From Chimonanthus salicifolius (lineage: Eukaryota; Streptophyta; Magnoliopsida; Laurales; Calycanthaceae), in the NCBI GenBank assembly GCA_013350335.1, contig CM023540.1, positions 44,561,222-44,625,221 of the forward strand: 64,000 nt of DNA, written 5' to 3'. The notes beneath the pieces were generated by a model. It saw nothing but the letters and a program-made list of their open reading frames with translations. It was not told the origin of the DNA and made no database searches. The first letter of the stretch is position 1; the number at the start of each line of letters is the position of its first letter. Made by a program: the position numbers and the translations under genes. Positions 57,481 to 64,000 of the stretch are shown in pieces.

Positions 57481-60400
57481 CTAAGGGACAAAATAGAAAA
57501 GATAATCCCTGGAGTTAGGGCAGTATGCCACTATAATTACCTGTGCTGTTCCTAAGGGGAAAAACATGCATTACTTGTCAACTAAAAAAATTCACCTTCT
57601 GTGTTTCTTTTGGAGTGTGGCCAACATTGGAACCGAACACAAGCTTTCTTGAAGATTGATTAGAAGATGAGCTTTGTGAGGTGGAGCCCATTGACTGCTT
57701 CCCACCATTGATAGCCCTCAGCGTGTGGTCTCTTAGACTGGAGGAAGTAACGGGTGCAACTGTAATGCTTCAAAGATTTCCCATCCAAGCGTCTTGCCAC
57801 GCCTGTAAATGGTTTGAATTTTGGTTCCACCTCGTGTGGGATATCTTGAACTGAAATGGAGAGACCATGGTCAACATATCAAAACGTGCACTAATAGAAG
57901 ATCAGATTAACCATGCAAAGTCATTGACAAACCAGTAAAAATTTCTCAAACTACACAAAAATCAAATACTTTAGAAGCAATGCAAATTGATTTCTGGAGC
58001 CTGTTGCACACTTGGAAGTTGCTCACTGTTGCATGCACAGAAGTTGCAGTGTGATTCACATTACCATTCAAAAGAAGTTAAAAGAAAAAACCCCAACTAT
58101 TTTTTTTCCTTCTTAAGGTGACTTAAAACCCTGTTGGTTGCAACAATGAGCACCTTATAACATTAAATTTTAAAGTGCCATTCTGAAAAAGACCATGCTT
58201 AAGGTGGTACAATACCAAGACAGGAAGCAAAGAAATCACAAGGAGATTCTAGGAAGATTAAAACCTTGAGCTAGCGCCTTGTTTGAAGGTATAGAAGGTG
58301 GTGGCCTTGCAGGTTCTTTATAATCAAGGGGCAGTGTGAAGTCCACTTCACAATCTGTCTCAATGATGCTTATTGCAGAAGATGGTTTTGTTTCTATGAC
58401 ATCTATGTAATACTTTTTGTTGTTATAAGGTACCATGATACAGTCTCCAGTGGTTAAGCAAGAGTAATTCCTTAATGTGATTTCCAAGCTGCAGGAAACA
58501 AGAAAAGTAGTGATCTCCCCAATCTTCATATCTAGTAATAGATGGGAAAAATTCCATGTCATCAACAAAAGCATCAAATACCAAAAAAGTGGGGGAAGAA
58601 GAAAAAAATAGACTCCCTACTATCAACTAACCAAAAGAATCAGATACTTACATGGCTTTCGGGTTGGATATTTCTAAGAAATCCTTTGTGTGGGGTTGCA
58701 GTTTCACATATGTACCCTTGACAAGAGTTGCATTTTTCACTCGCACGATATCTCCCTCTTGTAGAAGCAAGTTTTCCATCATCTAGAGGCAAAGACACCA
58801 GGAGAAATTAATGGATAACTCTGACTAAAAAAAGTTATTAAAAGTTACATTTATCAGGAATCAGGAGTAAATTAATAACCATATCAAGAACAAAAGCTGG
58901 ATTACTACTTTTCTTGTTTCCTGCAGGTTTGACCTTATGGGCCCCCATGAGATGGGGGAAGGGGATTTGGCAAATGCGATTTAAGTGGGCTAGGGGGTTG
59001 AAGCGGCCACCATAGAACTGGCTCATAGTCGTCAGGGAGATAAGAGCTTTGTGTTCGGAGCACAAGATCTCTTTCGAGCTGGTCAAGAAGTCACTGATGG
59101 AGTGGGGGACTTCTTTGCACATAACAGGGTGAACTCGGCACAGGAGGGTGTCTTCTTCTATGACTATTATGGGATAGGGGACTGTTGACTTTGAGAGGAG
59201 AGTTTTTTGTATTTTATTTTGTTGGGTTATCTTGCGTCTTTGTTTTCTTTCTTTTCGGGTTTAAGACTCTTAGACCCTCACCATGTATATGCAACGCCTT
59301 CTTTCTATTAATATATTTCTTTATTTGTTACCACTCAAAAAAAAAAAACTGATGTGGATTTTAGAAAGCTCATCCAAATAGATGGAAAAAAAGGAAATAA
59401 TAATGATGATTATGATGAGTGAGAAGTTCATGTTCAAATGCCTACCCAGTATGGCATGTAAATCATCCCTTCCTCGGCAATGAACTCCAAAACACCACAA
59501 TGTGAGACCCTATCAGTGGCAGCATTGCGGAGTTCAAATAACATTGGATAGTCAATGTGAAGAGATGCTGCAGAGTGAAAATACAGTATTACATTAGTGA
59601 AACTAAAGTTATAAGACATTAAACATGAAAGGGGCTAGGGGAAACAGGGAAACCAAATGACAATAAAGATCCAATTTATGCTCAAGTATAAAAGAAGAAG
59701 AAATATAATATGATCTTCAGTAGTTCAACAAGAAAAAGAAAAAGATGCATTGCAAACAAGAAAAATTCTCTTACCAAGGCGATCAAGAGCTGATGGAGGC
59801 ATTATTACTGAAACAATTCATGAAAAGGATTCAGAAAGAACAATAAACAGAACTGCCAACAATAACAAGAAAGGATGGGGTTGAAAGATAGCATACTTTT
59901 ATCACCACTTTCCAGCTGTGGCTGCACAGTTTGAAGAAGTAAAATAAGAAGACCCCAAGTAAAGAAAAATGAAAAAGGTAATTCATTTTTACGATGCATC
60001 TAAATGATTTAATGTTATAATAATAATGTTGAAGCAACTAAGTTATGTGTTGCAGATCACATACATAGGGCAACATAATCAATAAAAGCATTGATTCAAT
60101 CATCCCCTTTCCTGATAGCGGCACCCTTTTGTCCTTTTGCACGTTATTATTCAAAGCCTTTTAAATGCTGAAGTGTAAGGGGTGCATCATTTCATCAAAA
60201 ATAGGAATACCTCTATCACAATTCATCCAAGAATGATTTTTTTCTTTTCTTTTTGAGATGGAGACAAAAGATATTTTATTAAACAAAAAGTGAGATACAA
60301 AGCATAAGAGACTTGTATAACAGAGGTATACAAGGGCCACAGCAAAAGTAAAATACACCGAGGATGTGAAGAGAAGTAGAAATGAAAAAAATGCAATGGC

Positions 60401-60594
60401 TATAGAAAGAAGTAAAACTCTGGTCCCATACATCCGTAGTCAAACCCAAAGTGAGGGAAGGAGAGAGGACAATGCTCCATGACAAAGGAAAGGAGTATCC
60501 TGATCTCCTCTTCCCTAACTAGTCTCCCCTCTTCCATACATCCAAGAGTGATTACATGCTGTAAATCTTGATTCTCAATGATATATGCAAATAA

Positions 60595-60666
<72 letters not shown>

Positions 60667-61757
60667 AGAGGGAGAGAGAGAAAGGGTTGGAACATACTAA
60701 GGATCACACTTCTTTTACTAAGACATTTCCTACCATCATGTAACTTAGGTAACTATAAATTCAAATGCTTTTTCTACTCGGCATCTTAATGGATATCTTT
60801 GCAGATGAAAGGAGGGGGGGGGGGGGGACGGGGGAGGGGTGGAGGGGGTGGGGTACTAAAGATACCTAAATATTCATCAAGGGGCGAAATTTGTCCTATA
60901 GAGAGTGGCATCAAATATGCCTCAGCCACAATAGTTCGTGCCTATAAATCTACCATAGCAAAATTACAAGTTTCAGCCATCTTTCATTTTCTACGTCGGT
61001 ACCATTGCCTCAACTACTCTTTTTATCTTGTATTTATAAATTTGACAACAGACCCATTTTTAGTATCAAATAATCAATAGGGTAGCATTCAGCGACACAC
61101 CCCATAAAGTGCTCTCATGAAGCTCTCAACGTGAGAGCACATATATATACATTTCCCCATATTGGTAAGCAAATTGTGTCATATGGTTTCTAGAAGATTG
61201 TAGACCAACTAAAATGCATCTATAACTGGCCATTGAGCCCCATGAGTAAGGGGGTCTTAGGAGAACATAATTAATGTTATTTCAGCCATTCATCCAGCCT
61301 CTCTTATCACCTCAATCCTAAAACAAAGGATACATATTTAGAAAGTTATATGTGCTTCCATCATTTTCAAGTTATTAGGTTTTTTAATTACAGATACATA
61401 CATTGATGCTATCAAAGAGGAACACTAATTTTTTTATCGCATTTATTAGTTGCGAGCATCTTGTAGCATAAAAAATGTAGCCACCTTTTTAACCAAGAAA
61501 TATGCACAGGAAGGAAGAAGTTTATTCAAGCAGTTATGAGTAATCACAATGATCAAGACAGACAGTGAATAATCCATTTTTAAAATATATAATAAAATGA
61601 ACATAGTTAAATACTTATAAAAGATACCATGTCAAAAGTGCATGGCAAATTGAACAAAAATATAGATAAGGATTCCAACCTTGTCAATAAACGATACAGG
61701 GTAGCACCTGTATGTTTGTTCGAATGATGTCCCATGATAACCAAATCCTTCAAAAAA
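57388..61757 (-). CDS. UFD1: UFD1, ubiquitin fusion degradation protein 1 (eight exons seen)
   Basis: Cofactor that with NPL4 recruits the AAA ATPase CDC48/p97 to ubiquitinated clients for ER-associated and proteasomal degradation. Exons (minus): 61680-61757, 59897-59921, 59775-59807, 59446-59567, 58652-58782, 58265-58488, 57596-57850, 57388-57480; all introns GT-AG with consistent phases. Sequence runs from [20 protein letters not shown], through the double-psi barrel ([72 protein letters not shown]), to the CDC48/NPL4-binding tail ([27 protein letters not shown]). The initiator Met must lie in an upstream exon, because the first recognised exon opens with TTT right after CAG. Odd: one extra base near 57764 breaks exon 7's frame, while the sequence after it stays conserved to the end. 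Confidence 0.94.
57596..57850 (-). CDS. UFD1: UFD1 exon with one-base frameshift
   Basis: Opens [28 protein letters not shown]; then the literal frame diverges and stops (TAA near 57650). In the +1 frame the conserved tail continues ([34 protein letters not shown]) to the donor AAG|GTGAAT. The sum of the last three full exons before the terminal one is 3n+1, confirming one extra base, placed near 57764 (CATTACA). Confidence 0.88.
58265..58488 (-). CDS. UFD1: UFD1 exon, end of barrel domain
   Basis: [40 protein letters not shown] and [14 protein letters not shown] to KALAQ plus one base; acceptor CCTGCAG, donor G|GTTTTA. Confidence 0.95.
58652..58782 (-). CDS. UFD1: UFD1 exon, [11 protein letters not shown]
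   Basis: [20 protein letters not shown] to [10 protein letters not shown] plus two bases; acceptor CCTCTAG, donor AT|GTAAGT. Confidence 0.95.
58900..59351 (+). mobile_element. probable LINE 3' end in a UFD1 intron
   Basis: A T-rich 3'-UTR-like stretch with TATTAATATATTTCTTTATTTGTTACC then a poly(A) at about 59337-59348, antisense to UFD1. No target duplication found, so extent is approximate. Confidence 0.5.
59446..59567 (-). CDS. UFD1: UFD1 exon, barrel core
   Basis: [20 protein letters not shown] to [10 protein letters not shown]; acceptor CTGCAG, donor TGG|GTAGGC. Confidence 0.95.
59775..59807 (-). CDS. UFD1: UFD1 33-nt microexon
   Basis: Completes an Ile codon, then [10 protein letters not shown] plus one base. 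Acceptor TTTCAG, donor G|GTAAGA. Confidence 0.92.
59897..59921 (-). CDS. UFD1: UFD1 25-nt microexon
   Basis: Codes PQLESGDK plus one base. Acceptor TGTGCAG, donor A|GTATGC. It bridges FIDK and [11 protein letters not shown] exactly in phase. Confidence 0.9.
60239..60538 (-). mobile_element. 5'-truncated LINE, minus strand, with target duplication
   Basis: Flanked by CATCCAAGAATGATT (60224-60238) and CATCCAAGAGTGATT (60539-60553), 15 bases with one mismatch. The T-rich tail is on the low side, followed by reversed LINE 3' UTR (GATATTTTATTAAAC). In the first large UFD1 intron. Confidence 0.88.
60599..60664. repeat. (TA)n microsatellite
   Basis: About 33 TA units in a UFD1 intron, followed by a GA-rich stretch. 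Confidence 0.95.
60811..60854 (+). repeat. G-rich tract, G-quadruplex-capable
   Basis: Contains a G run of about 15 bases plus several G4-G5 runs, in a UFD1 intron on the non-template strand side opposite to the gene. Confidence 0.85.
61680..61757 (-). CDS. UFD1: UFD1 exon with FFEGFGYHG start
   Basis: 26 codons from [12 protein letters not shown] to YPVSFIDK, acceptor TTACAG, donor AAG|GTTGGA. No ATG precedes FFEG in frame within the exon, so the start codon lies in an earlier exon. Confidence 0.93.
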
Positions 61758-61800
61758 CTGTAATAACAACAAAGGTCGTCAAGTAAGCACTAAACTTAAA

Positions 61801-61824
61801 GAGAGAGAGAGAGAGAGAGAGAGA
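61801..61824. repeat. (GA)n microsatellite
   Basis: Twelve GA units just upstream (gene sense) of the UFD1 FFEG exon, so in the transcript it is a CT-rich tract about 45 bases before the acceptor. Confidence 0.9.
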
Positions 61825-63724
61825 TTAACTCATTAACTAAAACATAGAAGAAATAAATAAAAAGTATAAAGTCAGTCTATGTCCAACAAATACAAGTTCT
61901 TTATATTTTAAAAACTATTTAAGGAGCAGAGAATCAAAGATAGAGCCTAACATTCATGTGTTGATCAAAATTCCATCTCCTATAAAGTGAGGTTCCAATT
62001 GTATCAGTTAATTTACATCCTTTTAAGGGAAGTCATTTTACATAAGCATGTCCATATATTGTAAAGCCACCTAGAAAATTGGTATTCAATGAAATCTCCA
62101 CTTGAAGAATAAATTGAGGGAAGACCTTGGATCTTCTACCTCTTGACAGAGATAACTGTTGTGTAGATTGGTTTCAAAACTATCTTGTGACTTTCAAGAT
62201 GAGTAGTGCGGTACTGTTTCAAAAAAAAGATGAGTAGTGTGGTAATATTAAGCAGGATTAAGTCCATCATTGTCAGCCTTTACGCTGGTTACTCTTGGGC
62301 TGCATTGCTGCAGCCATAGTAATTAGTCTTATTACCTTAAATATGGATACTTTGGATGGCAGACAAGCCACCATACCTCTCTGCTACTACATGCTGTCAA
62401 GTCCCAAATACCGCTGGGATAATCATGCTTCCACTGTACAGTGGGTACGACAACAGAGCTAATTAGGTAATACTGACGGTCTAAAATCAGTTCTTAATCA
62501 CAAGTTCTACTGCATGTTTTGGCTAACTAGGAAAAACATTTTATTCTGAATCGAATATTGGTAAACCTACTACAACTGAGACACATTATTATTGCTTTGA
62601 TGGTTGAAATCATCCCTTGGAACAATATAAATATTAATGAAAGCCATATAGTAAAATAGCTTTTGGTTTTGTTGAATTTTGGTTGAAGCACGAAGTTTTG
62701 AAGGTTTGAGAAAGAGGTGAGATCTGTAGAGTCATCTCGAAGACTTGATTTCGTAATCCATATGAAATCTGTTCCATGTCAAGGGAGCCACCCTACTGCA
62801 TCAAAGAATTTGGGGCAACAAAAAACCAGCCATATCCTGGTCTGTGTAAGATTTACAGCACACAAAATTACAAGTCACACCAATGCAGACAAAGTGATTC
62901 AGAAACACAAGGACCATATCTCCAACCTATATAGATAGAAATAGCAGCAACTATGTCACAGACATGATTGAATCATAAAAATATAGTATGTGGTATACCA
63001 TTTTTGTTTCTTGATTTCAATATCAAAGTGATCAATTCCTTTAAAGCACCTAAAATCACAAAAACAACATATCACTCATGATAACAAGATAAAGAGTTCC
63101 AGAAACAGAAAGCATGCCAATAAAACATCAAGCAAACAACTTTAGCCAACATCAGAGTCCACCTAAATGAATACATGCCCACTCAAATCCCCCTCTGTCA
63201 TCTAACATATATCAAAGTAAATCATTTAAAAGAACATACATGACAGTAGTCAATATGCTGGCTAAAATAGGAAATATCATCATTAGGATTTGTTACCTAG
63301 GAAGCCAAACAGGGACTTTGTTTCCAAGTAACTTAACATAGGCCACACAGTAAGTGAAGTTGGTATGACAATATTTTAGATGACCACTTATACATAAAGA
63401 AAAGCATGAAATGCATGCCTCCGAGTCTCCGCTTGTTCAAATTGTTCATCAAATCGACCTATTGTATATAATCATGCTAAAAGAAAATAAAAGATCTCCG
63501 GACTAACCACCGTGTCCAGTCAATGATTTGCGAACAGACAATTGGGCAGCAGCTCATTTTCAAGAGGGGATAAATCGAATAATTCTCTCACTCTCTCTCT
63601 CTCTCTCAATGATAATGTGACTCAAACCGGTCTTTATGCTTGTGGAATGAGCAATTGTCAACTGTCTTATAGGCTTGTCTTGATAAATACAATAATTAAC
63701 TATTTGTTTGTGTATGGTAATATT
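61825..63724. other. UFD1 upstream intron/promoter region, start exon not located
   Basis: The exon holding the UFD1 start codon should lie here or beyond. Candidates ending ATG|GT on the minus strand occur (for example near 62997-63001), but none can be chosen. A CT repeat lies at 63586-63607. Confidence 0.4.
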
Positions 63725-63770
63725 TTTTTTTTGAATGGTTAATATATTAAAATAAAAGGACGCACTAGAA
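63725..63770 (-). mobile_element. 46-bp LINE tail with perfect 14-bp target duplication
   Basis: TGTATGGTAATATT at 63711-63724 and 63771-63784 encloses only 46 bases: a T-run and GAATGGTTAATATATTAAAA, the reversed end of a LINE. Extreme 5' truncation. Confidence 0.8.
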
Positions 63771-64000
63771 TGTATGGTAATATTCATGAGAGGCAAGTTT
63801 CTATTTTGGAAAATAGAGATCTCACCTTTTTCCAATTATAGAGTCCACTTAAATGTATGCAAATTATTAGGAACTGGGTGTTCAGAAGTGGATTAGGTTT
63901 AGACAAAGCTTTAGCTCATTCCCTCTTCATGACCATAAATCTGAGAGTTCAAATTTTGATGATTTTTTAGGGTTAGATAAATACGGTTTCTTGGTTTCAA

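Overview
This is nuclear DNA of a flowering plant: AT-rich, intron-rich, full of LTR retrotransposons, LINE tails, tRNA-derived SINEs and small DNA transposons, with two recognisable single-copy plant genes. Their kilobase introns stuffed with transposons suggest a woody early-diverging angiosperm (magnoliid-like); that lineage guess is inference. There are no operons, CRISPR arrays or prokaryotic genes.

Layout. (1) 1-28 kb is a decayed segmental/tandem duplication zone. A unit made of AT-rich upstream modules, a type I (AGL62-like) MADS-box gene, a spacer of about 1.3 kb and the two terminal exons of a NACK/HINKEL-type kinesin-7 gene recurs as four partial copies: A (3.5-5.8 kb), B (6.1-8.1 kb, kinesin part only), C (12.7-19.4 kb, MADS part split by an LTR retrotransposon) and D (26.2-28.0 kb, nearly complete MADS ORF, kinesin exons lost). 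All copies carry lesions. The duplicates act as empty sites that date and delimit later insertions. (2) 31.5-51.1 kb, minus strand: ARC6, the chloroplast-division J-like protein, resolved into seven coding exons with canonical splice sites; introns of 4.7, 4.6 and 7.5 kb hold LINE, SINE, hAT-like and solo-LTR insertions. (3) 51.1-57.3 kb: intergenic, with a complete TRIM element, two hAT-like elements with perfect 8-bp target duplications and several SINEs. (4) 57.4-61.8 kb, minus strand: UFD1, the CDC48/p97 ubiquitin cofactor, with eight coding exons resolved; the exon carrying the start codon lies further upstream and was not found.

Most notable: (a) small transposons with 8-bp target duplications and hAT-like ends whose bodies are packed with one short motif (ATATCGGCCGATAT palindromes, GGGTCGGGTT, or GATTCG); three motif families share one architecture, and one insertion is confirmed by paralogous empty sites; (b) the MADS plus kinesin-tail composite unit; (c) one-base insertions in three otherwise conserved reading frames (ARC6 end, UFD1 middle, MADS copy D), which look like residual assembly indels or very young mutations.
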